Source: Pandoraea terrigena
GTDB taxonomy: Bacteria; Pseudomonadota; Gammaproteobacteria; Burkholderiales; Burkholderiaceae
Reading direction: 5' to 3'
Length of the DNA stretch: 64,000 nt
Assembly: GCF_902459705.1 (NCBI RefSeq)
Contig: NZ_CABPRU010000003.1
Span: 124,001-188,000 of the forward strand
Below are positions 38,480 through 47,808 of the stretch, piece after piece (within the stretch, counting starts at the first letter, position 1; every line of letters begins with the position of its first letter). The translations under genes were made by a program, and so were the position numbers. The notes beneath the pieces were generated by a model. It did not search any database and was not told where the DNA came from. It saw only the letters and a program-made list of their open reading frames with translations.

Positions 38480-38546
38480 TGGAGCTGAGGGAACTGAGGA
38501 ATCTGAAGGCGCTAAGGATCTGGATAGCCTGGGACCTGGGGATCTG
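38480..38546 (-). repeat. Degenerate CAG-TCC quasi-repeats before the methyltransferase
   Basis: On the minus strand the sequence CAGATCC, CAGGTCC, CAGGCTATC, CAGATCC, CAGATTC, CAGTTCC, CAGCTCC recurs with 7-11 base spacing over about 65 bases. It lies between trpB and the methyltransferase ATG. Seven imperfect copies of a short motif is more than I would expect in such a short non-coding stretch. Function unknown. Confidence 0.5.
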
Positions 38547-38551
38547 CGATC

Positions 38552-38573
38552 GGTGGCGTCTCGCGACGCCACC
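38552..38573 (-). promoter_or_regulatory. Hairpin with GCGA tetraloop after trpB
   Basis: Perfect 9-bp stem GGTGGCGTC/GACGCCACC with a GCGA (GNRA) tetraloop, nine bases past the trpB stop. No T-run follows, so it is a candidate for mRNA stabilisation or partial termination between trpB and the methyltransferase. Confidence 0.55.
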
Positions 38574-38581
38574 CGGACCGC

Positions 38582-39784
38582 CTATGCCCCGCCCGGTGCC
38601 GGCCTGGCCAGCGCCATCACGGTGTGCATGTCCTTGTCGCCGCGCCCCGAGAGATTGACCAGCACGATCTGATCGCTCGGCAGCGTCGGCGCCAGCTTGC
38701 ACGCATAAGCGAGCGCGTGACTCGACTCCAGCGCCGGAATGATGCCTTCGATCCGGCAGCAGTCATGGAACGCACGCAGGGCTTCGGTATCGGTCACGCC
38801 CACATACTCGGCACGCTTGATGTCATGCAGCCACGCGTGCTCGGGGCCCACCCCCGGATAGTCCAGACCTGCCGAGATCGAATGCGTCTCGGTAATCTGG
38901 CCGTTGGCGTCCTGCAGCAAATAGGTGCGGTTGCCGTGGAGCACGCCGGGCGTGCCGCCGATGATCGATGCCGCATGACGGCCGGTCTCGATGCCGTCGC
39001 CGGCCGCTTCCACGCCCACCAGCTTGACATCCGGCACATCGATATACGGATAGAAAATACCCATGGCGTTCGAGCCGCCGCCCACGCAGGCGAGCACATA
39101 ATCCGGCTGACGGCCTGCCAGTTCGGGCATTTGCACCTTGCACTCCTCGCCGATCACGCACTGAAAATCGCGCACGAGCATCGGATACGGATGCGGTCCG
39201 GCCACGGTGCCGATGATGTAGAACGTGCTCTCGACGTTGGTCACCCAGTCACGCATGGCTTCGTTGAGGGCGTCCTTGAGCGTCTTCGAGCCCGATTCCA
39301 CCGGCACCACGGTCGCCCCCAGCAGTTGCATGCGATAGACGTTGGCCGCCTGGCGCTTGACGTCTTCCGCGCCCATGTAGACCACGCACTCCATGCCGAA
39401 GCGCGCGGCAATGGTGGCGGTCGCCACGCCGTGCTGGCCCGCGCCGGTCTCCGCAATCACGCGGCGCTTGCCCATGCGACGGGCCAGCAGCGCCTGCCCG
39501 ATCACGTTGTTCACCTTGTGCGCGCCGGTATGGTTCAGGTCTTCGCGCTTGAGGTACACCTGCGCACCGCCCAGCTCCCGGCTCCAGCGCTTGGCGTGAT
39601 AGATCGGCGACGGACGGCCGACGTAGTGCTTCAATTCGTAATGGAATTCTTCGAGGAAGGCCGGATCGTGCTGATACTTGGCATACGCCTCGCGCAGTTC
39701 GTCGAGCGCGTGAATCAGCGTCTCGGCCACAAAGACACCGCCGTATGGGCCGAAATGGCCGCGGGCGTCAGGCAAATCGTACAT
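38582..39784 (-). CDS. trpB: Tryptophan synthase beta subunit
   Basis: PLP enzyme that condenses indole with serine to tryptophan. 400 aa. The PLP lysine lies in [23 protein letters not shown]; the phosphate-binding glycine stretch is [12 protein letters not shown] and the indole tunnel sequence [16 protein letters not shown] is intact. I used the ATG at 39784 ([18 protein letters not shown]). 57 bases upstream ends trpF. It forms the trpF-trpB-methyltransferase-trpA run. Confidence 0.97.
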   Translation of the reverse strand: MYDLPDARGHFGPYGGVFVAETLIHALDELREAYAKYQHDPAFLEEFHYELKHYVGRPSPIYHAKRWSRELGGAQVYLKREDLNHTGAHKVNNVIGQALLARRMGKRRVIAETGAGQHGVATATIAARFGMECVVYMGAEDVKRQAANVYRMQLLGATVVPVESGSKTLKDALNEAMRDWVTNVESTFYIIGTVAGPHPYPMLVRDFQCVIGEECKVQMPELAGRQPDYVLACVGGGSNAMGIFYPYIDVPDVKLVGVEAAGDGIETGRHAASIIGGTPGVLHGNRTYLLQDANGQITETHSISAGLDYPGVGPEHAWLHDIKRAEYVGVTDTEALRAFHDCCRIEGIIPALESSHALAYACKLAPTLPSDQIVLVNLSGRGDKDMHTVMALARPAPGGA

Positions 39785-39841
39785 GGTCGTCACTCTTCGC
39801 AGTACCGGTGCGCGGCCCAAGCGGCCACCCCGGCGGGTTGC

Positions 39842-40498
39842 TCATTCGGCGTCGGCGGCACGCACCGCGTGCACGAACGCCGTCATGCGGGCGTGGTCCT
39901 TCACGCCCCGCGACACCTCCACACCGCTCGACACGTCGACGGCGTAAGGCGTCACCCGGCCGATGGCTTCAGCAACGTTGTGTGCGTTCAAGCCACCACT
40001 CAAAACGGCCCGACGCGCGATGTCTTTTGGAATAAGTGACCAATCGAAAACCTGTCCCCCACCGCCGTAGCCCTCGACCAGAGCATCGAGCAAGAGGCCT
40101 TGCGCGGCGGTGTATGCATTGGCGAATTGTAGCAAATCGCCGCTGTCTTTCGTGTCCGGGCCGATACGCATGGCGCGCATGTACGGACGGTTGCCTGCAG
40201 CGGCCGACAATACCGCGCATTGGGCCGGCGTCTCGTCGCCATGAAACTGCAGCGTGGTGAGCGGCACGGCCTCGACCGTCCGGGCGATCTCGCGGGCCGT
40301 CGCGTTCACGAACAGGCCGACCAGACTCACGTACGGCGGCACCCGGCGGGCCAGTTCGGCCGCGCGCGCCAGATCCACGTAGCGCGGGCTCGGTGGGTAA
40401 AAGACAAGGCCGATCGCATCGACGCCCAGCGCCACCGCGTGATCGATGTCGGCCGGCTGCGACAGGCCGCAGATCTTGATTCGGGTACGGGATTTCAT
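39842..40498 (-). CDS. trpF: Phosphoribosylanthranilate isomerase
   Basis: Amadori rearrangement of phosphoribosylanthranilate in tryptophan synthesis. 218 aa TIM barrel. Motifs [32 protein letters not shown] at the N-terminus (catalytic Cys) and [16 protein letters not shown] at the C-terminus. The ATG at 40498 overlaps the truA stop as ATGA, so translation is coupled to truA. trpC, trpD, trpE and trpG are not in this window. Confidence 0.95.
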   Translation of the reverse strand: MKSRTRIKICGLSQPADIDHAVALGVDAIGLVFYPPSPRYVDLARAAELARRVPPYVSLVGLFVNATAREIARTVEAVPLTTLQFHGDETPAQCAVLSAAAGNRPYMRAMRIGPDTKDSGDLLQFANAYTAAQGLLLDALVEGYGGGGQVFDWSLIPKDIARRAVLSGGLNAHNVAEAIGRVTPYAVDVSSGVEVSRGVKDHARMTAFVHAVRAADAE

Positions 40499-41295
40499 GA
40501 ACTTGCCCACGGCATCGGGAACGGCCACCCAGCCCAGTTGGGCTCGGGTACGGCGAAGCGCTCAGGATACCCCACTCGCGCCAGGTACAGCCCGTCCGGC
40601 ATGAACGTCGGGGCGGCCTGACGACGGTCGAGGCTCGCGAGCACATGCGCCGTCCAGCTGGCCGGCTGGCGTCCCCGGCCGACGGCGACCAGGCAGCCCA
40701 TGATATTGCGCACCATGTGATGCAGAAACGCGCTCGCGCGGAAGCGGAACACAAAGAAGTGCCCTTGCTGCTCGATATCGATGGCGTACAGGTGCTTCAC
40801 CGGCGTCCTGGCCTGACACTCGGACGAGCGGAATGCCGAGAAGTCGTGCTCGCCGACCAGCGGCCGGCTCGCGGCGCGCATCGCCTCGAGGTCGAGCGGC
40901 GTGTGCAGCCAGCCGCAACGGCCATCGAGCAACGGCGAGCGCACGGGGTGCACGTAAAGCACATAGAAATACGTGCGCTCGAACGCGGTGAACCGGGCAT
41001 GGAAGTCGTCCGGCATCGCCTGCGCCCATTGCACGGCCACGGTCTTGGGCAGAAACGCGTTGACGCCGCGCACCCACGAGAACATCGCGCGGTCGAGTTC
41101 GGTGTCGAAATGCACCACCTGACCGATGCCGTGCACGCCGGTGTCGGTGCGGCCCGCGACCGTCGTGGGCAACGCAACGCCGCCGAATTTCCGCAACGCG
41201 GCTTCGAGCGTCTGCTGCACGGTGTTGCCATGCGGCTGTGATTGCCAGCCGGAGAACGCCGTGCCGTCGTAATGGATGCCCAGTGCGATTCGCAT
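40495..41295 (-). CDS. truA: tRNA pseudouridine(38-40) synthase
   Basis: Converts U38-U40 of the anticodon stem-loop to pseudouridine; cytoplasmic. 266 aa. The catalytic Asp is in [20 protein letters not shown]; the N-terminus [21 protein letters not shown] is diagnostic. Upstream is fimV, with a terminator-like hairpin between; downstream trpF overlaps by four bases. The fimV-truA-trpF order is conserved in Burkholderiales, as I recall. Confidence 0.97.
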   Translation of the reverse strand: MRIALGIHYDGTAFSGWQSQPHGNTVQQTLEAALRKFGGVALPTTVAGRTDTGVHGIGQVVHFDTELDRAMFSWVRGVNAFLPKTVAVQWAQAMPDDFHARFTAFERTYFYVLYVHPVRSPLLDGRCGWLHTPLDLEAMRAASRPLVGEHDFSAFRSSECQARTPVKHLYAIDIEQQGHFFVFRFRASAFLHHMVRNIMGCLVAVGRGRQPASWTAHVLASLDRRQAAPTFMPDGLYLARVGYPERFAVPEPNWAGWPFPMPWASS

Positions 41296-41310
41296 ATGAA
41301 AAAGAAAAAT

Positions 41311-41333
41311 GGGCGCTCAACCTGCGAGCGCCC
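41311..41333 (-). terminator. Intrinsic terminator after fimV
   Basis: Stem GGGCGCTC/GAGCGCCC with a seven-base loop, followed on the minus strand by ATTTTTCTTTTTC. It lies 60 bases past fimV and 16 bases before the truA ATG. Confidence 0.85.
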
Positions 41334-41392
41334 CAAACTACGGTCAATCTGTGGTGTGTTCGTCAGCCTGTCGCGGCATCAGCTTCGCATCG

Positions 41393-44300
41393 TCACTTGC
41401 CAAGCTCGGCTAGCCGTGTGCGGGCAACGGACTGCTGAGCCGCGTCGCCGCCGGCGATCACCTCTTCGAGCAGTTCGCGCGCGCCTTCGTCGTCGCCGAT
41501 GGTCTGATACGCGGTGGCCAGTTCAAGCTTCGTATGGAATTCGTCCGGCGCGCCCGGCTCGGCGGATGCCAGGTCGATCGGCGACGCCGACGTCGCCGAC
41601 ACGGCGGGCACCGGCGCGGCCACTTGCGGCATCTGCGGCGCCGCCGGTTCCGCAGCATATGGCGTTTCCGGTGCAGGCGTATTGAGCACCTCGTGCTCGA
41701 TCAGGGCTTCCGTCCCGATGTCGGCCGGCAGCGTCGGTGTCGTTTGCGCGTCATCGCCCTTCAGATCGAGGCTGAAGTCCGACAGATCGAACGACAACGG
41801 CTTGAGTGATGGCGCCTCGTGCGCGGTGTCCGTATAGCTGCGCGGCGCCGCGGGCGTGCTGCTGGCTTGTTGCATCGCGGCGTCGAAGTCGGCATCGCTC
41901 AGTTCGCCGTCGAGATCGTCGGACGCCGCGTCCGCGCTCGCGTGCGAATGCAGCGGATCGTCCATCGGCGCCATCTTGAACTGTACCGAACCCATCCCCT
42001 TCGTCAGCGACGGCAAGGCATCGCTGGAAATCGTGCCCACCTGCGCCGACTGCCCCGGGATCGCCAGATCCAGATCCCCCAGCATGCCAGCGACGCCCCC
42101 GTCGGGCGACGCTTCGGCCATCGGCGCCTCGGCGGGTTCGGCCAGCGCGGAGACGCCCGACTCGGGCTCGCGCGCCGACGTAGCGGCAACGCCGCCGATG
42201 GCGGCGGCACCCAGCGCGTCAAGCGCCGACAAACCGGGCGCCGCCGCATCGTCCTCAGCCGCAGGCGCTTCCTGGGATTCCCGAACCTGTCCGGCCGCCT
42301 CGGCAAACGCGGCGCCCCAATCGATTTCCGGCTCGCTCGCGGCTTCGCCCGACATTCCCGAGGCAAGCTCGCCCGCATCTTGCGCGAGCGGCTCAGCGCT
42401 CGATTCAGACGATTCAGACGATTCAGACGATTCAGACGATTCGGACGACTCCGCCAACGCCGCCGGTGACGCGTCGCGATCTTCGCCATCGTCATCATGC
42501 GCATCGTGTGCATCGTGCGCGTCAGTCAAATGCACTGGCTCAGCGTTCCACGCCCCCGGCGCACCGGCGTCGGCGTCCGCGTCGGCAGACGCATGGTGCA
42601 CATCGTCAACGGTGGCAACGGCGTCGTCTGACGCTGAAGACGCGACATCAGCCTCCGGCTGCCGAGCCTCTTCGGCTTCCGCCTGATTGGCGGCGTACAA
42701 TGCCGCCGCACCAGCGGCACCGGCCGCCGCGACAGCGCCCGCCGTGGTCATGCCATGCGACGCCGACTCGGCCCCTGGCGCACCGTCTTGCGGCGCATCG
42801 TGGCCGTCGAACGCGTCACGCCCATCGTCGTATGGCCCGGGCTGCCCCACCGGCGACTCAGCGCGACGGCGGCGTATCACCGCCCACAGGCCGAGCAGCA
42901 CCACCAGCACGCCAGCGCCTGGCAGCACATACGGATTCTGGCTCACGGCACGCCAGTTCATCGCACCGTTCGGCGCCGGCTTGGCCGGTGCAACCGCGGC
43001 ACTGGCGGCGGCCGCCGCAGCGACAGCGCTTGCCGGTGCCGTCATCGCAGCCGTTGCCTCCGATGCCGATGCGCCTGCCGATGTGGCGGAGGCACCAGCC
43101 GCGGCTTCGGTCACCGCCGCCGAGGCGACGGCCGCGGCGTTTTCCTTCGTATCAGCGTCCTGAGCGGCATTCGGCGCCGGCGTGGCCGTCGCCGCCGCCA
43201 CCTGCGCATTTGTCTTGCCATCGGCGGGTTTCGCCGTCTTTTCCTGCGCAGTCGCCCCGGAAGCGGTGGCGGCCTGCTGCTCCAGGTTGGCGACGGCCTG
43301 ATTCTTCATCGCCAACAACTTCTGGAGATCTGCAACGTTCTTCTGCAACTCATTCACCCTGCCCTGAGCCTCGGCCTGTGCCTTGCTCTGGGCGATTTGT
43401 GCTTCTTCGCTGCCGCCAGTTCGACCGGCCGTGCCGTTCGCCCCTCCCTTATTGGGTCGCGACAGCTTCAATTCATCGCGTGTCGCGGGCGTGGCAGCTT
43501 CCGGTGCCTTGCCCGCTTCGATCGCGCCCTGTGCACTGCGGCCACCGGCCGGTGCTGCCTGCTGCGCCGTCGATTCGGCCAGCCGCGCGCGATACGCGTC
43601 AAACTGTTCCCGCGCAGCCGACACGAACTTGCGTGCCTGCGCGGGAGGAATCCCTTGCACCTGCGCGTCGACCGGGCGCGTGAGCGTCACCCCCTGCCGC
43701 AGCCGATTCGGATCGTCGCCGATGAACGCCGACCGGTTGGCCTCGAACAGCGCGGTCATCATCTGCGCCAGCGTCACCCCGCCTTCACCGCCCGTGAATT
43801 CACGGGCAATCAACGACAGCGAGTCGCCGCGCGCCACCTTGCGCTCACCCGCGACGCCCGCCGCCGACGCCTTGCCCGGCTGGGCTGACGTCGCCGTGGC
43901 TGGCGCGGGGACGGACGCCGTGGCCGCCGCCGGTGCGGCTTGACCCGCCGCTGCCGCAGGCACGACGGCCTGAGGCTGCGCAGCGCTCGCTTCCGGGATG
44001 GCGGACAGTGTCACTGCGTTGGACTGACGGCCGGTGCGCCATTCGAGCACCAGCAACAGATCGAGGAACGACGTGCTGACCGGCTCGGCCGAGTCGACAT
44101 GCACAAGGTACGTGCCGCTGTACCCTGCCTGGCGACCGCCGGTCGGCGAGACGGAAACGGAGAGCTTCTCGAGCGTGGGGTCGTAGCGCAGGCCGGCCTG
44201 CTTGAAGGCGTCGCGCGGCGCGAGCTTCACCGACAATCCGTCGGCTTCCGCCTGCGACACGTTACCCAGCACGATGACGGCTCGCAACGGCTGGCCCGGG

Positions 44301-44440
44301 CCCGAGCGCACCTGCTGCGGGCCGAACTCTGCCGCCCCGGCGTTGAGCAGCCCGAGGCTCCACAAGACCGCCGCTGCCGCGCTCAGGCGGAACGAATTAC
44401 GGGACGAGTTTGCGCGCTTGCCGATCGAGTATTTCCGCAC
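41393..44440 (-). CDS. fimV: FimV-like peptidoglycan-binding hub protein
   Basis: Large bitopic inner-membrane protein linked in Pseudomonas to type IV pili, twitching and cAMP. 1015 aa, GTG start at 44440. In order: a signal-type N-terminus (LSAAAAVLWSLGLLNAGAAE), a FimV N-terminal domain (about 40-150), a LysM domain (KVARGDSLSLIAREFTGG, about 199-255), a coiled-coil stretch with RVNELQKNVADLQKLLAM (about 345-395), an Ala-rich linker, a membrane helix (YVLPGAGVLVVLLGLWAVI, 504-522), a long acidic low-complexity region and the C-terminal FimV TPR-like domain FHTKLELATAYQTIGDDEGARELLEEVI. The acidic region holds two tandem repeats (SSE and DAH). Terminated downstream before truA. Confidence 0.9.
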   Translation of the reverse strand: MRKYSIGKRANSSRNSFRLSAAAAVLWSLGLLNAGAAEFGPQQVRSGPGQPLRAVIVLGNVSQAEADGLSVKLAPRDAFKQAGLRYDPTLEKLSVSVSPTGGRQAGYSGTYLVHVDSAEPVSTSFLDLLLVLEWRTGRQSNAVTLSAIPEASAAQPQAVVPAAAAGQAAPAAATASVPAPATATSAQPGKASAAGVAGERKVARGDSLSLIAREFTGGEGGVTLAQMMTALFEANRSAFIGDDPNRLRQGVTLTRPVDAQVQGIPPAQARKFVSAAREQFDAYRARLAESTAQQAAPAGGRSAQGAIEAGKAPEAATPATRDELKLSRPNKGGANGTAGRTGGSEEAQIAQSKAQAEAQGRVNELQKNVADLQKLLAMKNQAVANLEQQAATASGATAQEKTAKPADGKTNAQVAAATATPAPNAAQDADTKENAAAVASAAVTEAAAGASATSAGASASEATAAMTAPASAVAAAAAASAAVAPAKPAPNGAMNWRAVSQNPYVLPGAGVLVVLLGLWAVIRRRRAESPVGQPGPYDDGRDAFDGHDAPQDGAPGAESASHGMTTAGAVAAAGAAGAAALYAANQAEAEEARQPEADVASSASDDAVATVDDVHHASADADADAGAPGAWNAEPVHLTDAHDAHDAHDDDGEDRDASPAALAESSESSESSESSESSESSAEPLAQDAGELASGMSGEAASEPEIDWGAAFAEAAGQVRESQEAPAAEDDAAAPGLSALDALGAAAIGGVAATSAREPESGVSALAEPAEAPMAEASPDGGVAGMLGDLDLAIPGQSAQVGTISSDALPSLTKGMGSVQFKMAPMDDPLHSHASADAASDDLDGELSDADFDAAMQQASSTPAAPRSYTDTAHEAPSLKPLSFDLSDFSLDLKGDDAQTTPTLPADIGTEALIEHEVLNTPAPETPYAAEPAAPQMPQVAAPVPAVSATSASPIDLASAEPGAPDEFHTKLELATAYQTIGDDEGARELLEEVIAGGDAAQQSVARTRLAELGK
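42402..42446 (-). repeat. Five-copy 9-bp tandem repeat inside fimV
   Basis: Unit GATTCAGAC (plus strand) occurs four times exactly and once as GATTCGGAC, in frame. It encodes a Ser-Ser-Glu repeat in the acidic region of FimV. A nearby stretch encodes repeated Asp-Ala-His (around 42490-42520). Multiples of three keep the frame. Confidence 0.9.
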
Positions 44441-44512
44441 TGTGTCTTGTCAGGCCTGTCAGTCGTTTGTCACTGGCCGCCCCGGCTGCAAGGGGTGCCT
44501 CCCAAAGCGCGG

Positions 44513-44535
44513 ACGGCGGCCTCGCGGGCCGCCGT
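44513..44535 (-). terminator. Hairpin after asd
   Basis: 9-bp stem ACGGCGGCC/GGCCGCCGT with a five-base loop between asd and fimV. The sequence after it on the minus strand (CCGCGCTTTGG) has only a three-T run, so it is at best a weak intrinsic terminator. Confidence 0.45.
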
Positions 44536-44565
44536 TCTTCACGCCTTACCGATGCGCTGCGACGC

Positions 44566-45696
44566 TCAAGCGTCGAGCAGGATGCGCAGCATGCGGCGCA
44601 GCGGTTCCGCCGCGCCCCACAACAGTTGATCGCCGACCGTGAATGCCGAGAGATACTCCGGCCCCATCGACATCTTGCGCAGGCGACCGACCGGAATCGA
44701 CATCGTGCCGGTCACCGCCGCAGGCGTCAAATCGGTCATCGACGCCTCACGCGTGTTCGGCACCACCTTCACCCAGTCATTCGCCTGGCCGATGATATCC
44801 GTCAGTTCATCTAACGGCACATCTTTTGTCAACTTGATGGTCAGCGCCTGGCTGTGGCAACGCATCGCACCGACGCGCACGCACAGGCCATCGACCGGAA
44901 TGGCGCGGGTATTCGGGAAGCCGTCGCCCAGACCCAGGATCTTGTTGGTCTCGGCACCGCCCTTCCACTCTTCCTTCGACTGGCCGTTGCCCAGGTCCTT
45001 GTCGATCCAGGGAATCAGGTTACCCCCCAGCGGCACGCCAAACTGCTTGGTCTCGTCGGCCGTGAGCGCGTGTTGCTTCGCGAGCACCTTGCGGTCGATC
45101 TCGAGGATGGCCGAGTGCGGATCGTCGAGCAGCGCCTTGACTTCAGCGTTGATGCTACCGAACTGCGTGAGCAGCTCTCTCATGTGCTGCGCCCCACCGC
45201 CCGATGCCGCCTGATACGTCATCGACGTGAGCCAGTCGACCAGACCGTGCTGGAACAGGCCGCCCAGGCCCATCAACATGCAGCTCACGGTGCAATTGCC
45301 GCCGACGAAGTTCTTGGTGCCCTTCGTCAGTGAATTCTTGATCACATCGAGGTTGACCGGATCGAGGACGATGATGGCGTCGTCATTCATGCGCAGCGTC
45401 GAGGCCGCATCGACCCAATAACCGTTCCAGCCCGCCGCACGCAGCGTCGGGAAGATCTCGGTTGTGTAGTCACCGCCCTGGCAGGTAATGATGATGTCGC
45501 ATTTTTTCAGCTCGTTGACATCATTGGCGTCTTTCAGCGAAGTCTCGTTCTTCGCCATCGACGGGGCTTTGCCGCCCGCGTTGCTGGTGCTGAAAAACAC
45601 CGGCTCGATCAAGGCGAAGTCGTTCTCCTGCTGCATGCGCTGCATCAGAACCGAACCGACCATGCCCCGCCAACCTACCAGACCTACGGTTTTCAT
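44566..45696 (-). CDS. asd: Aspartate-semialdehyde dehydrogenase
   Basis: Reduces aspartyl phosphate to aspartate semialdehyde with NADPH, the step after LysC on the way to lysine, threonine and methionine. 376 aa, the gammaproteobacterial-type length. The dinucleotide motif [15 protein letters not shown] is at the N-terminus and the catalytic Cys is in [17 protein letters not shown]. Diaminopimelate synthesis makes it essential. It lies between leuB and fimV. Confidence 0.97.
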   Translation of the reverse strand: MKTVGLVGWRGMVGSVLMQRMQQENDFALIEPVFFSTSNAGGKAPSMAKNETSLKDANDVNELKKCDIIITCQGGDYTTEIFPTLRAAGWNGYWVDAASTLRMNDDAIIVLDPVNLDVIKNSLTKGTKNFVGGNCTVSCMLMGLGGLFQHGLVDWLTSMTYQAASGGGAQHMRELLTQFGSINAEVKALLDDPHSAILEIDRKVLAKQHALTADETKQFGVPLGGNLIPWIDKDLGNGQSKEEWKGGAETNKILGLGDGFPNTRAIPVDGLCVRVGAMRCHSQALTIKLTKDVPLDELTDIIGQANDWVKVVPNTREASMTDLTPAAVTGTMSIPVGRLRKMSMGPEYLSAFTVGDQLLWGAAEPLRRMLRILLDA

Positions 45697-45729
45697 TTAT
45701 CCACTCTCTTATCGTTTCAATTGCGCCGA

Positions 45730-45749
45730 GGGGCGTCTCACGACGCCCC
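45730..45749 (-). promoter_or_regulatory. Intercistronic hairpin between leuB and asd
   Basis: Perfect 8-bp GGGGCGTC/GACGCCCC stem with a four-base loop, just after leuB. No T-run follows, so it is not an intrinsic terminator by the usual rule. An mRNA stability or processing element is possible. Confidence 0.45.
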
Positions 45750-45756
45750 GTCAACG

Positions 45757-46824
45757 TTATAGCGCGGCAACCACTGCCGCGCCCATCTCGCGCGTACCGA
45801 CCTTGGTCGCGCCTTCCTGCCAGATATCGGGCGTGCGCAATCCTTGCGCCAGCACCTTCTTCACCGCATTTTCCACGCGATCGGCCTGTTCTGCACGGCC
45901 CAGCGTATAGCGCAGCATCATGGCAGCCGACAGGATCGTCGCCAACGGATTGGCCACGCCCTTGCCGGCGATATCGGGCGCAGAGCCGTGCGACGGCTCG
46001 TACAGCCCCTTGTTATTGGCATCCAGCGACGCCGAAGGCAGCATGCCGATCGACCCCGTCAGCATCGCGGCTTCGTCCGACAGGATATCGCCGAACATGT
46101 TGCCGGTCACCACGACGTCGAAGTTCTTCGGCGCCTTGACCAGTTGCATCGCCGCATTGTCGACGTACATGTGCGAGAGTTCGACTTCCGGATACTGCTT
46201 GGCAACCTCGATCATGGTGTCGCGCCACAGTTGCGACGTCTCGAGCACGTTGGCCTTGTCCACCGAGCACAAACGCTTGTCGCGCTTGGCGGCGGCCTGG
46301 AACGCGACGTGCGCGATACGCTCCACTTCCGGCACGCTATACCGCATGGTATCAAAACCTTCGCGCGCGCCCTCGAAAGCGCCATCCGGCGACTGGCGGA
46401 ACCCCTTCGGCTGGCCAAAGTAGATGTCGCCATTCAGCTCGCGAATGATCAGGATATCCAACCCTGCCACGATTTCCGGCTTCAGGCTCGACGCGTCGGC
46501 CAGTTCCTTGTACAGAATGGCCGGACGGAAGTTGGCAAACAGTTGCAGATGCTTGCGCAGCCCCAGGATCGCCTGTTCGGGACGCAGCGCGCGCTCCAGC
46601 GAATCGTACTTCCAGTCGCCCACGGCGCCGAACAGGATGGCATCCGCTTCCTTGGCGAGCTTGAGCGTCGCGTCGGGCAACGGGTGACCCGCCGCCTCGT
46701 AGCCGGCACCGCCAACGGGCGCGGCTTCCAACTCGAACGTCTCGCCCAATGCGTTCAGCACATTGACGGCTTCCGCCACGATTTCCGGACCAATGCCGTC
46801 ACCCGGCAACACAGCAATTTTCAT
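45757..46824 (-). CDS. leuB: 3-Isopropylmalate dehydrogenase
   Basis: NAD-dependent oxidative decarboxylation of 3-isopropylmalate in leucine synthesis. 355 aa. Motifs [43 protein letters not shown] and the C-terminal [20 protein letters not shown]. Upstream neighbour leuD ends 24 bases away, so leuC-ecn-leuD-leuB form one operon. Confidence 0.97.
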   Translation of the reverse strand: MKIAVLPGDGIGPEIVAEAVNVLNALGETFELEAAPVGGAGYEAAGHPLPDATLKLAKEADAILFGAVGDWKYDSLERALRPEQAILGLRKHLQLFANFRPAILYKELADASSLKPEIVAGLDILIIRELNGDIYFGQPKGFRQSPDGAFEGAREGFDTMRYSVPEVERIAHVAFQAAAKRDKRLCSVDKANVLETSQLWRDTMIEVAKQYPEVELSHMYVDNAAMQLVKAPKNFDVVVTGNMFGDILSDEAAMLTGSIGMLPSASLDANNKGLYEPSHGSAPDIAGKGVANPLATILSAAMMLRYTLGRAEQADRVENAVKKVLAQGLRTPDIWQEGATKVGTREMGAAVVAAL

Positions 46825-46848
46825 GCGATCTCCTTGAGTGCTCGGGCC

Positions 46849-47499
46849 TCAGCCCGGCAAACGCGTTGCGAGCCACGGCTGCTTGACAAGCCGCTCGGCC
46901 TCGTAGGCGCGAATCTTGTCGGCGTGACGCAGTGTCAGGCCAATATCGTCGAAACCGTTCAGCATGCAGTACTTGCGGAACGGCGCGATGTCGAACGCGT
47001 AGGCGCGGCCGTCGGGCGTCACCACCGCTTGCTTGTCCAGATCGATGGTCAACTGATAGCCATTGAACGCGACCGTCTCGTTGAACAGATGATCGACCTG
47101 CATCTCGGGCAGCGCGATCGGCAGCAGCCCGTTCTTGTAGCAATTATTGAAGAAGATGTCGGCGAAGCTCGGCGCAATGACCGCACGGAAGCCGAATTGC
47201 TGCAACGCCCACGGGGCATGCTCACGCGAGCTGCCGCAGCCGAAGTTCTTGCGCGCCAGCAGCACCGTCGCGCCCTGGTAGCGCGGCTGGTTGAGCACGA
47301 AGTTCGGGTTGAGCGGACGCGTGCTGCAATCCTGGCCCGGCTGGCCAACATCGAGGTAACGCCACTCGTCGAACAGGTTCGGACCGAAGCCCGTGCGCTT
47401 GATCGACTTCAGGAATTGCTTGGGGATGATCGCGTCGGTATCGACGTTCTCGCGATCCAGCGGCGCCACCAACCCCGTATGGACGGTAAATTTTTCCAT
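46849..47499 (-). CDS. leuD: 3-Isopropylmalate dehydratase small subunit
   Basis: Swivelling domain partner of LeuC in isomerising 2- to 3-isopropylmalate. 216 aa. It begins [33 protein letters not shown], the diagnostic start, and has [15 protein letters not shown], the substrate-binding loop. ATG at 47499 chosen over the in-frame start at 47517, which adds six residues only. Confidence 0.96.
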   Translation of the reverse strand: MEKFTVHTGLVAPLDRENVDTDAIIPKQFLKSIKRTGFGPNLFDEWRYLDVGQPGQDCSTRPLNPNFVLNQPRYQGATVLLARKNFGCGSSREHAPWALQQFGFRAVIAPSFADIFFNNCYKNGLLPIALPEMQVDHLFNETVAFNGYQLTIDLDKQAVVTPDGRAYAFDIAPFRKYCMLNGFDDIGLTLRHADKIRAYEAERLVKQPWLATRLPG

Positions 47500-47620
47500 C
47501 ACGAACCACCTGATCAAAACAGTTCGGCCGCGGCCGGTCCCGAGGAACCCTGGCCATCAAAGCCGGAAATTTCGTAGGCGCGCGCGCGGGGCGATTGCCT
47601 GCGCGACGCGCACCGTCGCA

Positions 47621-47749
47621 TCACTTCTTCGCGGCGTTCTCGAGAGCCGAGCCAGCGGCTTGCGTATCCTTGCCGAGGCCCGCCATCGTGTTGCACCCCG
47701 CCACGCCCAACACCAGCACCGCACCGATCAGCATCCACAGCTTCTTCAT
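47621..47749 (-). CDS. Entericidin A/B-type small lipoprotein
   Basis: A 42-codon gene: MKKLWMLIGAVLVLGV then AGCNTMAGLGKD, ending LENAAKK. The lipobox VAGC places the lipidated Cys at residue 19, preceded by a short hydrophobic signal. The mature peptide is only about 24 residues, rich in Ala, Gly and Lys. These features match the entericidin (EcnA/EcnB) family of toxin-antitoxin-like membrane lipoproteins, although a single copy is present here, with no second entericidin beside it. It is embedded between leuC and leuD, 59 bases past the leuC stop, and the frame starts right after a poly-T stretch on the minus strand. Confidence 0.8.
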   Translation of the reverse strand: MKKLWMLIGAVLVLGVAGCNTMAGLGKDTQAAGSALENAAKK

Positions 47750-47808
47750 GGTTTTTTCTCAGTCAAAGACGATGTCAAACAACGGTTACACCGCGATATA
47801 CCCAAGCG

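Noticed and set aside
38480-38546. TRAP-type binding site for tryptophan attenuation in the CAG repeats
   Set aside because: TRAP binds GAG/UAG triplets at 2-3 base spacing in Bacillus; spacing and sequence here differ and TRAP is not expected in betaproteobacteria. Kept only as a repeat of unknown meaning.
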